Shown: positions 44,277 through 56,664, counted from the first letter of the stretch. The stretch: 64,000 nucleotides of DNA from Glandiceps talaboti (GCF_964340395.1 NC_135569.1:12711019-12775018), one strand, 5' to 3'. The notes: generated by a model from the sequence alone, not told the origin. Translations and numbers: made by a program.

Positions 44277-45010
44277 CAATCAAATGGATTTTACTTTCTG
44301 AGTTCATATTATTACATTGTAAACAAACTGACACAGTATATATGAAGTATATGATATTTATAATTTATTGCACTCTCTACGTTGTAATGTCATAGTAAAA
44401 AAGAAAAGACTTCAAAAAAAAGTCACCACTGATAAAAATGTTAAGATTAAAAGTAATAATATTCAAAAGGTTTTCATTCTGATTCTATAACCTTTATAGA
44501 ATTATTATTAACCAATGTGTGAGGGCGCCCCATCACAGCAGACTTACAGACTACAAAGCCTGAAACAGTTGTTGTCACTTATGTAATAGCTCTGCATATA
44601 TGATTATTAAAGATACACAATTGGTTATGAATTATGCAGCATTTTATTTTATAAAAAACTTAAATTAATCACTGACAACCTAACTTACATGATTACAATC
44701 AATACTGAGTCCAACTTATTCAGCAAATGAAGTGTTTCTTTCATATTCAAATATCTTAGATTGTAAGATATGTGGTGTTGTTGCGCCCTCACCTGCCTCG
44801 TCTTTTAACTGATGTGTGAGGGCGCCCTATCACGGCATACCTTACAGACTACAAATATCTACGCCTGAAAGATTCAGTTGTTTCTGCAGAAGTAATAGCT
44901 AACCAATGGTAGCAAGTGGTTGTTACGTAACCAGACAAATGACAGGACCTTTCATACTATTTCAAATATAGACTGCAGTCAGTCTTTGGTGCTTGGATAC
45001 CTTACTGATA
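44277..45010. other. Intergenic with GAGGGCGCCC blocks
   Basis: Two related blocks at 44,515-44,580 and 44,813-44,890 (TGTGAGGGCGCCCxATCACx, ACAGACTACAAA, GCCTGAAA). No gene. Confidence 0.55.
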
Positions 45011-45394
45011 TACAACCCATAACACCACAGTAAAGCATTTTCTGTATGTACCACAATCGTTTATAGCATCCATATCAAGTGTAAAAGTATAGTTTCATTT
45101 GCTAATACAACCCATAACACCAAAGTAAAGTGGTTTCTTTATGTACCACAATCGTTTATAGCATCTATATCAAGTGTAACACTATACTGCTAATTGACCA
45201 CATTAGAAAGGCCACATGCTAGGCTTGTAAATAAACCAATTGAAACAGTATACTTTTATACTTGATATGAATGCTATAAACGAGTGTAGCACATAGAGAA
45301 AGTGCTTTACTTCAGTGTTACTCATTGTAATATGAATGCTATAAACGAGTGTAGGACATATAGAAAGTGCTTTACTTCAGTGTTACTAGTTGTA
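45011..45394. mobile_element. MITE with long inverted ends, copy 1 (arms duplicated)
   Basis: The left arm has TACAACCCATAACACCACAG, then CAATCGTTTATAGCATCCAT and ATCAAGTGTAAAAGTATA. The right arm is its reverse complement, ending AACACTGAAG-type sequence at TAGTTGTA. Both arms occur twice, so a duplication or nested insertion has taken place. The simple form is at 51,273-51,500. Confidence 0.8.
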
Positions 45395-45749
45395 ATTTAT
45401 TTTGGAGTACCACAAGCCATGGCACGTAGTTATTTTTCACTTATATTCATAAATGCAAATTGAAGTCTTTGTCGTTGTAAATTATTGATATATTATTTTC
45501 AAGTTAGTACAGATTTAAATAAAACAGTAAAAAAAAAATCTGCACTTTGTCAAATATTAAAATTGAAAATATCAGGAATTAAAAATAAAGAGACATGAAA
45601 ATAATTCAAACTTCTTCATTGTCAAAAGTTGAAAATAAATTTACTTAATCTCACATTCAAATGAAAATTGACTGCTACATGGTACAACAACAATGTTATT
45701 CCCCCGAACTCGTACGCTCAGAGAGAATAAATTGCACAGATTACTGTCA

Positions 45750-46030
45750 GTTCCCCTTTGGCTGTGACTGGAATGAAACAGGCCCCTTGTATCGCTCACA
45801 TTAGGAGGTATGGTATGTGGCACACCCACCACCACCACACACACCCTCCATGCCACTCACATCATACCTGGACAAGACAAAGGCCCCTACATGTATGTCA
45901 CTTATATAAGTATCCTTCTGGAAATGACAGGCCCCTTATGTTACTCATAAAAAGCTTCCCGTTGACCCTTTATGTCACTCACATTATGTCTCCTGGAGGA
46001 GACAGGGCACCTCATGTCACCCATTATTGA
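45750..46030. repeat. Diverged tandem repeat, about 60 bp
   Basis: Four or five units with GACAGGCCCCTTATGT, xACTCACATTA and CTGGAxxxGACA. No coding. Confidence 0.6.
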
Positions 46031-47180
46031 ATAAAAGTATTGAAAAATCAGATCTGAAAGTATTTTTCTGCCAACGCACTCCATCGGTTTTATCACTTGA
46101 TATTTGAAGGTAGGTTAGGTTTGTTAATTTACAACTGAGTTTAACAGTAAATGATCAAAAAAAAGGACTGAGAATATTTGAATACTGTGTACAATACTGC
46201 ACTAGTAGCAGCTCAGTAGACATGAGCACAAATACTAGAAATAGTCTAGTTCCTATACGGTATTGTTACCATTTACACCTCCACTCGCAGTATAGCCAAA
46301 GCCATTACTCTAAAAGTCCTGAGATGCATACATCCACAGCCACCCATACTGTCATTAACATCATGTCTTTGTTAATTAATCACAAAATTCTAACCAATAA
46401 CACACGTCCCTTATAAAGTTAGTGTTTATTGGGGCAGTTACATCAGCTCAGGATACTGCACTGTTTGCGTCACTATAACAATTGGGGTTCACTGATTGGA
46501 TGAACAACTTTTTGCACTGATTGAAGAACTTTGACTAGACATGGTTTAGTTAGAGAACACATTGGCATCCAGACTAGTACACAAACGGTATCCTGCACTG
46601 AACCACTACACTTTGACTAACTTCTGTGGTGTGTATTATTAAATACATATAACAATAACAAAATGTCTTGCAATTTCTGTCTCCTAAATTTGGCATGTCA
46701 CTTGGCAGCAACACAATAAATATACTAAAAAAAAAAAAAAATTATTAGACTCCATCGATTAAATACTTTGTTTGCCGTCCTTGAATTTCCCCAAAACCTA
46801 CCAGAAAAAAACCCACAAAAACCACAATGCTAGCATGTCATGTTAAATTCATTTTTCAGTTGATTCATTTTTCTGTTTGTAAACCTAAATCTACTAGAGT
46901 GGTGAAATATAAAAAAAATTTGATTGTCTTAAACAACCTTTTAGAAATACCTAGCTATTCTGAAGATAGTTGAATGACCTTTCCATTTACAATAGTATTA
47001 AATACAGCCTTCCGCGGAATTTTTGACCAAAATGAAATGTGTTTTTTTTTTCTAATTCTATCGACAAACCTACCTGCACACGGATGGCAAACAAAGAATT
47101 TTATTGATGTCACCTTTACTAAATACTACAAAAAACAAATTTTATTTTTCTATATTTTCAAACTCATTTTAATTGTTTCT
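46031..47180. other. Intergenic, no gene seen
   Basis: AT-rich. One copy of the 48-bp minisatellite unit at about 46,240-46,291. A poly-A run at 46,727. Confidence 0.5.
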
Positions 47181-48056
47181 TTTATTGTAAAATCACTATT
47201 CATGATTTAATGTAAGACTGAGGTAATAATAAATAAATTCTTTAAAAACTAGTAAACGGTTGTATCCATGGATTGGTTCTAAACACAGTATAAAACTCTG
47301 TAAGTATTGTAACTTTTCCAAAACTGAAGAGTAATGCCAGACCAGGGAAAAAAGGCACTATCAGAAACTTTTGGTTCTGGTGAGTCATTTCATGATTTTT
47401 ACACTACATACATTGTGTATGATTGTCATAAACACTTAATTGAAACTTGTTCCACATTCATTGTTCAGTGTAGGTCCCTGCCATGGACAAACATTTTCCC
47501 ATGCGGGGAGTCAGCAAACATGCATATATAATACAGTTATTACAGAATGCTGACACAAGATGTTATAAGTCGTTCATGCTGTCATGCAGCAATTGCTTCC
47601 TGATCTGATTTCAAGTTAAGATGTAAGCCATTTAGAAGAGCTATCAGTTCTGTTGATAGCCAAAACCAAGTCTCCTGATTTAGATATAATAGTTTATCAA
47701 CATATGCAGTCATTGCTGGTACATTCCTCTGTGTAACTGAGTGCATTAACAATGGAATTTACCATTAGTTTTGCACTTATTGTACGTGAGCTCTTTCCAG
47801 GAACCTGTAGTAATGGAGAAGACCCTTCTCTTGTTTTGGCACTTCCTTTGAATATTCCAATAGATATGGCACACAGAGAGAGTGTATTTTTGAGAGTACT
47901 TTTCCAGTGTTGAAATGATACTGTAACACTTGCTCTATTGACAAACACAACCATAGTCGTAATCACAGAAACTGAAACTGGTGTCATCAGCTCAATACAT
48001 GGTATCTTAATTATAGTACTTTAGGACTGGATACAGAGTCACTGCTCGTCATCTTG
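47181..48056 (-). other. Probable 3'UTR of the multi-PH gene
   Basis: Follows the TAG at 48,057. TTTATT at 47,181-47,186 (AATAAA on the minus strand) is a possible polyadenylation signal. A 96-residue minus-strand frame here (47,697-47,987) has no recognisable motif. Confidence 0.35.
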
Positions 48057-48104
48057 CTAAAATGGATGTTGGGCCAACATTTCCAGGGCAAGTTTCTCAA
48101 ATGC
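48057..48104 (-). CDS. Multi-PH gene, terminal exon
   Basis: After TATTTTAG it reads AFEKLALEMLAQHPF and TAG. It joins LAEIE of the previous exon in phase 0. Confidence 0.8.
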   Translation of the reverse strand, partial: AFEKLALEMLAQHPF

Positions 48105-51100
48105 CTAAAATATAAACAAAATAAAAATGAGGGGTTATGTCACGACAATATATATCTACTATTAAAATACTCACAGAGGTTACCCAACAACTAAGAATTC
48201 ATAATGTTTTACTCTAGCAAAAGGTCAAATATTAAAATTGTACTGTTTGTCAAAAAGTTTGGTGAAAATTAATAACCACACCAAAATGACAGATTTCAAA
48301 ATTATTTAGATGACAAATGAAACAAATGAAATTTAAAGTAATCTTCGCAACCCTGATCATAAAACTACATAAAATTACTTTTGATCAATCCTTAAATTTA
48401 GAAATGGACAAATTTCATCAAAATTATATGTTCCTCAGTGTTGGCAACATACACTTTCAATGCACTGAATGATAAACTTCTTCAAAACAGAGGAATGTTT
48501 TAGTTTTTGAGTCATTTTCCTTTTATTATATATTAATTATCAAGAAATGATCACTACACGATACATTACTTACAAAACAAATGTAACTTCTGATTTTTTT
48601 CTTACCTCGATTTCTGCTAAAGTTTCTGCACTGACTTCAGTCCTAATATGTTTTGTTTTCTGTCCAGTCTGTTCTGACGATGTTTGACTTTGTTTATTAA
48701 TTTCAGCCTTCCCACTCTCATCTTCCAGATTTGATACCACTACGGTGGTTGCAACACTTTGCATTGTCTTTTCTTCAGAACTATTAACATTCAATGACCT
48801 TTGACCCAAAGTTTGAATTGGACTCTCACTACGACCTTTGGTCAGTCCGGGAGTAAAGTTTAAACCCGAGTCGCCACCACTGGATGATACTGTCTTAACA
48901 CTTGAATCTGAGATTGTACTGTGAAGTGAAAATTTATCCAACGACTCATTATCAATGTTATTTTCCGAACCATCTACTGTTCGATGACTTAGTATTGGAC
49001 TAGGTCTCGGACTCGGCTGTGGGCTTGGGCGCGGACTTGGCATAGGTGAGCGTTCTTGTGGTATTACTGGTAAAGTCCTGCGTTTGAGGTTCACGGCCGA
49101 TAACCGATCAGGAAACTGTCTATGCGAAACTTGCATCGTGATTTGTTCCGATGCTTTCTGTGACACTTGACCAACAGTTTCTGATATTTCCTGTAGAGCT
49201 TTCTCAGCTGCGACCTTACGGTATTCTTTCATTTTGTGTTGCTGAGCACAGATTTTCAATTCCAGTTCTTTTTTCTGTTTCAAACATTCCATTGTTTCTG
49301 TTTTCATGTTCTCATTCATCCTGATCTCACATTCAACACTTGTCAAAGTATCATTTAATTCTTGTAACGTCTTGTCCATGGCTTCATATTCTACTTCCGA
49401 CACAGTTTTCTTTTTCTTGTCTTCAAACAGTTTCTTTTGGAGATCGTCTTTCTTAATCTGCGCCGACATTCTGCGTTGTTTCAGGATAGTTTGATACTTC
49501 AGAGCTTTCAGTTCCTCCTCTTCTAGAGATTTCTCGTACTTCAGGTTAATCTCATCTTTTGTGTTAGATATAGGTGGCATACTCTGTAAAACAGGTGACA
49601 GAAAATTGTTCAGCTTATGTTTGTTCAATATATAGCGCCCTCGAGTGGGGTAAGTATAGCGCCCTCTAGTGGGGTAAGTATATATTATAGCGTATATTAA
49701 GCCTCTTCCTACAAGTGGGTATTTGTACAAAAACTAGAAGCTGGGAAAAATAGGAATTAAACAAATAGCCCCCTCAAGTGGCAATGATTCAAGCGTTGTT
49801 GTTGATTGACCAAATTTTCACAATATTACTATCTATTTTTTAAAAACCATAGTTGTCGTTACCTTTGGTCGAAATCCTTTCTTTCGTGGACCTTTACTAT
49901 GTGCTATCATTTCTTGTATAAGTTGATCTTTCTGTATTTTCGTCAATTCCAGTCGAAATTCTTCCTCGTTTTCCTTTCTCAGGGTTTCCTTGTCATCTGT
50001 CAACAAAACATGCAAATTTGATTTTAACTAGATACTTTCAATGAATCACATTCCTAACATTTTTCTTCATTCAGCTAAGGAAAACATGAGTGACCTAGGG
50101 GTTCTTGTCACTACAAGTCAAAGACTCCCATGATGCAATAGTCCATAGCAAAGGTGTCCTATAAAGGCACAAGATCAACCTGATGTTTCTCTCAAATGGA
50201 AAGTAATTGTACGTGAAATAAAATTGTGACATGACTCTCCAGGACCCATAGTTTATGAAAATGTCTCTATTTCCTGAAGTTCCCCTTTAAGGCCACTGAT
50301 GCACAAAACATTTCTTGTGATGGACTAAAATTTGGTGTTCCCGTATTCCTTACTAGGTGGTGGCTCTGAAATCTCCAGTTATTGTAGGTGATGTCAAATC
50401 ATCAAATGGCTCTCCAGAACACATAGTTTATGAAAACGCTTTTAATTCCTGGAGTGGCATTCTTCTTTAAGCAATTCATTTCATTTTTCTTATTGCATAA
50501 ATTCACCCCATATTTACCACCACTTGTAAAGTCTCCTACAAATCACCAATTATTGGATATACCCCTACCTTTCTTTGTCTCAAATTCTTTGCTGACACCC
50601 AATTCTAGATTGAGTCCTTCCATAGTAATTTTCTGAGTAGCTTTATTTATGACATCTACCCAGGCATGTAACTCAGCCTCAGTCTCTGTAGCTATGTAGG
50701 TTGATCTTGAACCCTGTAATTAAAGTCAAGATTTTATTTGAAATTTTAAGCATCTCACTGAAGGCCTAAAATACTGATCTTGCATGTTACTGACATTATA
50801 CTTTCCATGTTTGATTCTACTTTGCCTTTTCAGCTATATATTAACAATATATGACTGCCTAGCTATCAAACCACAGGGGGCTCAGGCATAGTTAGATGTT
50901 TACAAAACACACAAAATAAACAAACAAACAAACAAACAAACAAACAAACAAACAAACATACAAATACTGATAAATACTGACAAACACGAACAGAAATATG
51001 ATATGAAATAATCAAATACACATCAATTGATTTTATTTACCTCATGTGAAAGTTTGAATGTGAGTTTTCTTGACTTGAAAGCAGTTTTGACATCTGTTGA

Positions 51101-54100
51101 TACTTTGTAACCTGGTAAATGTGTGGTATCCATGGTAACCATGTCTTCAGGTGTCCTGTAGACATATAGTGTGTCTTCATTTAACACCATCCAGCATCTA
51201 TATCAGAGAATATGATTTCGTTTAACTTTTGTGTTCTCAGTCCCACCCCAGCTGTTCTTATATATTTTCAAGTACAACCCATAACACCAAAGTGAGTATT
51301 TTCTGTGTGTACAACAATCATTTATAGCATCCATATCAAGTGTAAAAGTATACTGTTTCATTTGCAAATTGACCACATTAGAAAGGCCACATGCTAGGCT
51401 TGTAAATAAACCAATTGAAACAGTGTACTTTTACACTTGATATGAATGCTATAAACAAGTATAACACATAAAGTGCTCCACTTCAGTGTTACTAGTTGTA
51501 TAAATACACATGCACATGATATTCTTATTAGCAGGCACATCATCATGCAGGCAATGAACACATGCAGACACACATAGTACACCGTATACCAACCAGTATC
51601 CCCGAATTACAAACACAATAGTATAGTTAAATGTGTATATTCATGCTTCTACAATACCTCCTTCCATGGAGAATGAACAATGAATAAAAATACAAAAGTT
51701 TTAATATTTTTGAAAAAATTACGTTAATTTTGACATGAATTACCCAAATATTATCTCTCTGACCAGAATCTAGAATTTTGTTCAATGGTGCAAAAAACTT
51801 TATCGAAATAAAATATGTCAGTGACGCCTATTTTAGTGGTGAAATGGTTGAAGAAATTCCACAGAATCCAGAGCAAAATTTACGCATCTGGAGAAGTTAT
51901 CAAAGTCTGTAGTATTCGGATCAAAATATCACATTCATATCCAAATACCATTCCAAAGTATAAACTATATTGTACTGTCCTAAGCTGATGTTATCATCAG
52001 TTAAAATAAAAGTGTAACTTACTTTGTCCAAGGACCTTTACTCTTTCTATTTACATATCCTGTTTTGATTGGATTAGTCCACTCATTGGCTGCTATTTTA
52101 ACCATACTTCCAGGTCTTCCTTTCTTTTTACTGTTTTTCACTTTTTTGACTTTTTCATTCGTAATTGCACCAGGTAGATCGCCAAGGGAACCATGGATAC
52201 TCATCTTGCGTAGACCACGTGATGATGCTCTTGGTGAACATTCCTATTTAGGACAATAAAAGATATGATTTTAAGTATTTCACTACGTACCTACTCTTTT
52301 TTTTACTCACAGTCAACTCTCCTCTTTCTTTCTCTACCCATTCTCTGTATATGCCATTGTAAAGTTATTGGAAAAAACAAAAGAAATTACAGTTTGGCCA
52401 CTGGGTGTGCTGTTTGGTGGCACCGCATGGCTTAGAAGTAAGTGTGAGTGTTAAAGTCGAAGTCAAAATTGTTCTTCTTAAACTCAAGAAGGTGCTTTAA
52501 ATAAAATTGGATTGACTGCTTTGTAAACAGCCAAGCTAATGGCATCCATAATTATAAGCAAAGTTTTGGCCTTCATTTTCCCTTTTGAAGGGTGCCTCCA
52601 TTGCATTCTTTGGATAACAGCTACAAAGTTGGTACCTGAAATAAAGTGTTTTCTCAACTATTGATTGATCATGTGAAAAGATGGGTCATTCCATTTGTTG
52701 ATAGGGAAGTAGTGGTAAAATAGTGACTGATGTATTTATATAAATCTTACCATTTCTGATTGACTACTCTCATCCTCAGAATGTACTGTTCTGTGAAATG
52801 AAACTGTTGATTCAGCCAATGGTGTTTTTGTTGTTCTTGTTGTTGTTGTTGTTGTTGTACCAAACACATCATCATCGTCCTATTAAAAAAAATGATCAAT
52901 AATTTCATTTAAATTCACACATCTTCCTTACTTCTTCTGTCTAAAGAGGTGTAAGCTGAGTTTCTAATCATTCTTGTAATTTTTCAAAATAAAAATACTT
53001 ACATAAAACTTTGATAGTTTATAATGATAATGTTGACATAGACCTTGTAAGACATTATAATTGTCTTCTGACATTGATAGTTAAGTTGTTGCCATAATAA
53101 GAAATTTCTTAACTTTTCAATATACATATACTAAATCACGACATCAAACGATTTTATAAAATCATGGCGTGGAACAGTTTACATATTATGCCTGCAATAA
53201 CACAGGTTGAGTTCTGCCAGGAGTAAGATCAGATTATGAAAAAAACAAAGCAGCCATATGGATAAGGATTGGGTATTTATTCTGGACTGTTAATTTATAA
53301 AAACAATTTTATCATGGCTTCCTTGTTCCTACTTAAAAATTATTAGGAACAACATTGACCAAATCAGTGTTTGTGACTCAATAAATTGCAAAAAGCTAAA
53401 ATATGTGTAAAAAATGTTACAATAACATACAATATGATAAAATGGTTTTGTAAATTAACCAAATCCTCATCCATATGGCCACTTTAATTTGGAGTAAAAC
53501 TTACCCCCCCCCAAAAAAACAAAAAAAACAAAAAAAACAAAAAAAAACAACAACAAACAAACAAACAAACAAACAAAAATACACCAAAAAAACACAATAT
53601 ATACACTAGGCTTTTGAACTTGTAACATTCAGAAATTCAAAAATGGCATTTTAAACAGTGAAAGATAATGCTGAAAGTTGAGACATAAGTTCATATGAAA
53701 TTACTCACTATACTATGGCCTTCTGTTTGCGTATTGATATTTTCAGCTGGTTGTGATTCAGGATCATTTTCACCATTAAAGTTTTCGTATCCCTCCGCAA
53801 AGCTAGCTCTAGACATTCTCAACGTTGCCATTCTCTTCTCAGTTGCAGGTGATTTTTCTGCCGAAATATGTTTCCTTTGCGACCCAGCATTTTCGTTTTT
53901 TTCATAAATCCTGCCAACTTTTCCCTGCATTACGGCTAGTGAGTTTGATTTGTGTATTCCCGTGTCCTTTTCAAAGAGATTTGGGTCCGATGCACTCTTG
54001 TGCAGTTCATATGCTTCCTTGTTCAACAGATCAATCCACTGAATAAGTTCTGCGAAGTTGTTAGTTTGTAAATAAATAGTTTTAATATCACGATGAGAAA

Positions 54101-56243
54101 CTTTTAAAAGATTTGGAACTTTCTCTTTTTGTGACTGCGAGGCTTTGCACCCGACAAGAGGCATACAAATGTCAGCAACCTCTGTTTCTTGATTTGACGG
54201 AAAGATGTAAAGATTCCCAGAGCTTACAGCACACCAGCATTTTATCCAAGTACTTTTCATTTTCTGTAAGAGTTCCCCGGAGTGTTTCACATTTGAAAGT
54301 GACCCAACAGTGACAGCGTCTGTATGGTTTGTTTTCACTTTCACTGATCTAAAACTGCTCATTTTTTCTTTAACTTTTGATGCCCGTTTTGCTAGTTTCA
54401 TACCCAAAGTAAATCTGGTTGGCTCAGTTGACGCACGGTCATGTCTGATCTCAGTTAACGATCTACGAGGGGCGTCGACAACCGCAGACGCTGATGAAGA
54501 GTGACGAAGACCAAGGCTGGCACATCGTTCAAGGCTCCCACAAGGTGAGCTTTTAGCAGAAGATGAACTGTAACTAAAATCATCCCTCGACACACCAGAT
54601 TCTCCGATCGGTGGTGATGTCCTCGCGAAAACTAACCGCCTTTCTGCACTACTTGTCGCATTGCTTTCCTTTCGTTCTAAATCGTCAGTCAGATCAAAGA
54701 ACGCTCTTTTAGCGTTCTCACTTTTCGAGCGATTTCTATGGCTACTATTCATCGCTGTAGGTGATGTTGGCAATTGGTACTTGACAGCTGGCAAGTCAAG
54801 ATCATTGTTGTTATAGCGACCATAGTTGCCATAGAAATCAGCATTCTCATCACTACTCTCTTCATCATCTGTATTACTAATAATGTTGTAGTCTAATGAT
54901 GATGCAAGTCTTAATACTTTGACCCATTTTTGGAGTTCTCTTTCATTCTCCACATCAAAGACAAATTCAGTGCCTTTAGAGTTTTGGTGTATCATTTTGA
55001 ACTGATATTTGCTTACTCCTGTCGCAGTGGCATGTGAGGGTGACTGATGTGTGTTCTCCGAGAGAAAAACAAATGGTTTCACATCATATCCTGGTAAAAC
55101 CAGCGTCTTCCTTGCGTTCTGTGATGTTGGACTGTCAAACATACAGAACAGAATATCAGCTACAATACACCAATATCTTGTCCCATCTTTGGAATCAACC
55201 AACCATCCCTTGAAGTCTGATCTCAACAGATCTGTTGGACTCACTGGAGACTCCAGAAACGCAAAATCTTCTGACACTTGGTCCGACAGGGTCTGCCACA
55301 AGTCATTACTGAGTGATGATCGTCGTTGCATTTTCGTCTTCGGTTTTTCGTTATCGTTATTTAACTGAGATAGGTCGTGGAACTGAATCGTAACAAACGG
55401 CGATTCAGTACAGTCTGTTTGTTTCACTTCATCGGTAGTAGTACTACTCTCAGAAGTAACGTCCTGGTCTTGTCTCTTTTCTTTGTGATATGAAAGCGAT
55501 CTTTCAGGTAGGCTTCGCTCAGAGGATGTACTGCTCTGTCGTTGATAAACCTCGGATAAACTTCGTGGAAGTGAAAAACTCCGAAATGGACCTATTTCGC
55601 TCCAGGAACTCCAAGTACTGCTAAAACTTTCACTAAACTCAGAATCTTCAATAGAAAATTCGTCAGACGTATTTCTATATGTATCTCTACGAGCCCTACT
55701 CTTCTGATCTTCAAAACTTTCCGATTGTTGCTTACGATATTCCTTGGCAGTAACTTCCCTTGAGGAGGCCAAAACTTGATCAGTAATATCTGATACTGTA
55801 ATATCTGGAACTACCACCTTATCCTGAGCTGGGTTGTGATAAGGTTTGTTTTCTGAAATAGATGTTTCGTCACTGTTTACATTGGCAAAACAATAATGTC
55901 TGATGGATGCTTTGTCTGCAGTTGAGCTGTCTTTGTCATGAGGTTTTCCCAAATGCTTAGAATTCTCTCTGTTGTCTTGATTGCCACTTTGTTTATATTC
56001 TAGGTCATTCACACACTTGTTGATGGCTTCTGAAGTTGTATTATTTTCTTGGACAAAACTTTCACACACACTTGAGGCATCAGCTTCTATACACTCCTTT
56101 CTTTCACTGTTGTCTACTTCAAGTTCTCCTTCTGAAAGAACCTCCTGATCGTTAATTCGAATAATTGGACAGTCTGTAATTTCCTGTCGGCAATTCTGTT
56201 TTTCAACTAGGGTGTTTTCTTTCTGCTCTGTGACTTCAAATAC
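48057..56243 (-). CDS. Three-PH-domain coiled-coil protein (8 exons seen, start not located)
   Basis: Exons in order: 56243-53709, 52879-52751, 52243-52023, 51197-51041, 50713-50569, 49996-49863, 49583-48606, 48104-48057. All have AG/GT borders with matching phases and together give 1,448 residues. Numbering from 56,243: Ser/acidic N-terminus (1-335), PH1 (about 340-450), Ser-rich linker, PH2 (about 645-742), linker with a Thr run, PH3 (about 948-1,045), Lys/Glu coiled coil (about 1,065-1,240), Ser/Pro tail and the end AFEKLALEMLAQHPF. Each PH has the closing Trp (QKWVKVL, IQWIDLL, HAWVDVI). It is probably a membrane or cytoskeletal scaffold. I do not recognise the family; PH2 resembles AFAP PH2. 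A start at the ATG of 56,255 without the upstream intron is the alternative. Confidence 0.8.
48105..48605 (-). other. Multi-PH gene intron
   Basis: Ordinary AT-rich intron, nothing recognised. Confidence 0.6.
48606..49583 (-). CDS. Multi-PH gene exon: coiled coil and Ser/Pro tail
   Basis: 326 codons, phase 0 both ends. A Lys/Glu-rich helix (EKSLEEEELKALKYQTILKQ to AAEKALQEISETVG) is followed by SPMPSPRPSPQPSPRPSP, a proline-directed kinase type sequence, and a Ser-rich tail. Donor GTAAGA after LAEIE. Confidence 0.85.
49634..49781. promoter_or_regulatory. Three clustered CTCF-like sites in an intron
   Basis: AGCGCCCTCGAGTGG (49,634), AGCGCCCTCTAGTGG (49,658) and AGCCCCCTCAAGTGG (49,767). Read on the minus strand, the second is CCACTAGAGGGCGCT, an exact fit to the CCASYAGRKGGCR core of the animal insulator protein CTCF. 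The first two lie in a 24-bp tandem duplication. Binding is not shown. Confidence 0.5.
49863..49996 (-). CDS. Multi-PH gene exon: Lys/Glu helix
   Basis: Reads DKETLRKENEEEFRLELTK, then IQKDQLIQEMIAHSKGPRK. Phase 1 in, phase 0 out. Confidence 0.82.
50569..50713 (-). CDS. Multi-PH gene exon: PH3 C-terminal part
   Basis: Reads GSRSTYIATETEAELHAWVD, the last strand and helix of PH3 with its Trp. Phase 0 in, phase 1 out at GTAGGG. Confidence 0.85.
50918..50958. repeat. (CAAA)n microsatellite
   Basis: Ten tetranucleotide units in an intron. Confidence 0.97.
51041..51197 (-). CDS. Multi-PH gene exon: PH3 central part
   Basis: Completes Lys and reads CWMVLNEDTLYVYRTPED, then HLPGYKVSTDV and KLTFKLSHE. 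Phase 2 in, phase 0 out. Confidence 0.85.
51273..51500. mobile_element. MITE with long inverted ends, copy 2 (simple form)
   Basis: About 85-bp arms: TACAACCCATAACACCAAAG at the left and the complementary CTTCAGTGTTACTAGTTGTA at the right. The centre has CACATTAGAAAGGCCACATG. Same family as 45,011-45,394. Confidence 0.85.
51501..52022 (-). other. Multi-PH gene intron, nothing recognised
   Basis: AT-rich, no exon supported. Confidence 0.5.
52023..52243 (-). CDS. Multi-PH gene exon: basic linker and PH3 start
   Basis: Reads ECSPRASSRGLRKMSIHGS, a Lys-rich segment (KVKKVKNSKKKGR) and GYVNRKSKGPWTK, the first strands of PH3. Phase 0 in, phase 2 out at GTAAGT. Confidence 0.85.
52751..52879 (-). 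CDS. Multi-PH gene exon: Asp/Thr-rich linker
   Basis: 43 codons: DDDDVFGTTTTTTTRTTKTP, then ESTVSFHRTVHSEDESS. The Thr run comes from an ACA repeat that may vary in length. Phase 0 both ends. Confidence 0.75.
52880..53243 (-). other. Multi-PH gene intron, nothing recognised
   Basis: AT-rich intron sequence. Confidence 0.5.
53244..53487. mobile_element. MITE with long inverted ends, copy 2
   Basis: Relative of 35,162-35,515, with GCCATATGGATAAGGATTGG at the left and CCTCATCCATATGGCCACTT at the right. Shorter and more diverged. Confidence 0.8.
53500..53600. repeat. A-rich (AAAC)n tract
   Basis: Interrupted A/C simple repeat. Confidence 0.9.
53709..56243 (-). CDS. Multi-PH gene main exon: N-terminus, PH1 and PH2
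   Basis: 845 codons in one exon, from GTTTCAG at the 5' side to GTGAGT at 53,708. The first 335 residues are Ser/Glu/Asp-rich with few hydrophobics and are probably disordered. PH1 runs from DFKGWLVDSKDGTRYWCIVA through LVLPGYDVKP to LQKWVKVLRLA. PH2 runs from GELLQKMKSTWIKCWCAV through MPLVGC to AELIQWIDLLNKEA. SASDPNLFEK follows PH2. Such a long intact frame is strong evidence for a real gene. Confidence 0.9.
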
Positions 56244-56255
56244 CTGAAACATCAA

Positions 56256-56660
56256 AGGAAATAAACAGGATTAAAGTTTTGACTGGACAATTGAAAATAA
56301 CACAGAATTTCAATGTACAATGCTGTTGTTAGTAGCATAGTAGAGGTGAGAGTTTTACCATAACAAAAGTTCACTGCCCACTGAAATCTATTAAAACAAA
56401 TGAGCTAAAAAACACATACATTCAAGTTTACTAAATTTGAATTTTCAATTCTTGATTTCTAATTATTCTTTCAACAGAGGGGGTTTGTTTGTACAGAGCT
56501 ATTAACAAATGTATTCACTAAATTCAATCAAGTAACATTATATAATATTAGAGTCCAAAGAGAGAGTAAAAGTTACACATGTTATGAATCAGTTGGATCT
56601 ACAACTTGTACAACCCTGCAGTGACTTGGCTGGCTATCTTGCACCACATGTTCTGTCGAA
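56256..56660 (-). other. Upstream region of the multi-PH gene
   Basis: No exon supported. An upstream exon ending in phase 0 is expected if 56,244 is a true acceptor. Confidence 0.45.
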
Positions 56661-56664
56661 CCTC

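Noticed and set aside
44026-44395. Tyr/Cys/Met-rich frames on both strands
   Set aside because: Artefacts of the TGTA/TG repeat.
47697-47987. 96-residue minus-strand frame after the multi-PH stop codon
   Set aside because: No recognisable domain; the terminal exon with stop at 48,057 leaves this in the 3'UTR.
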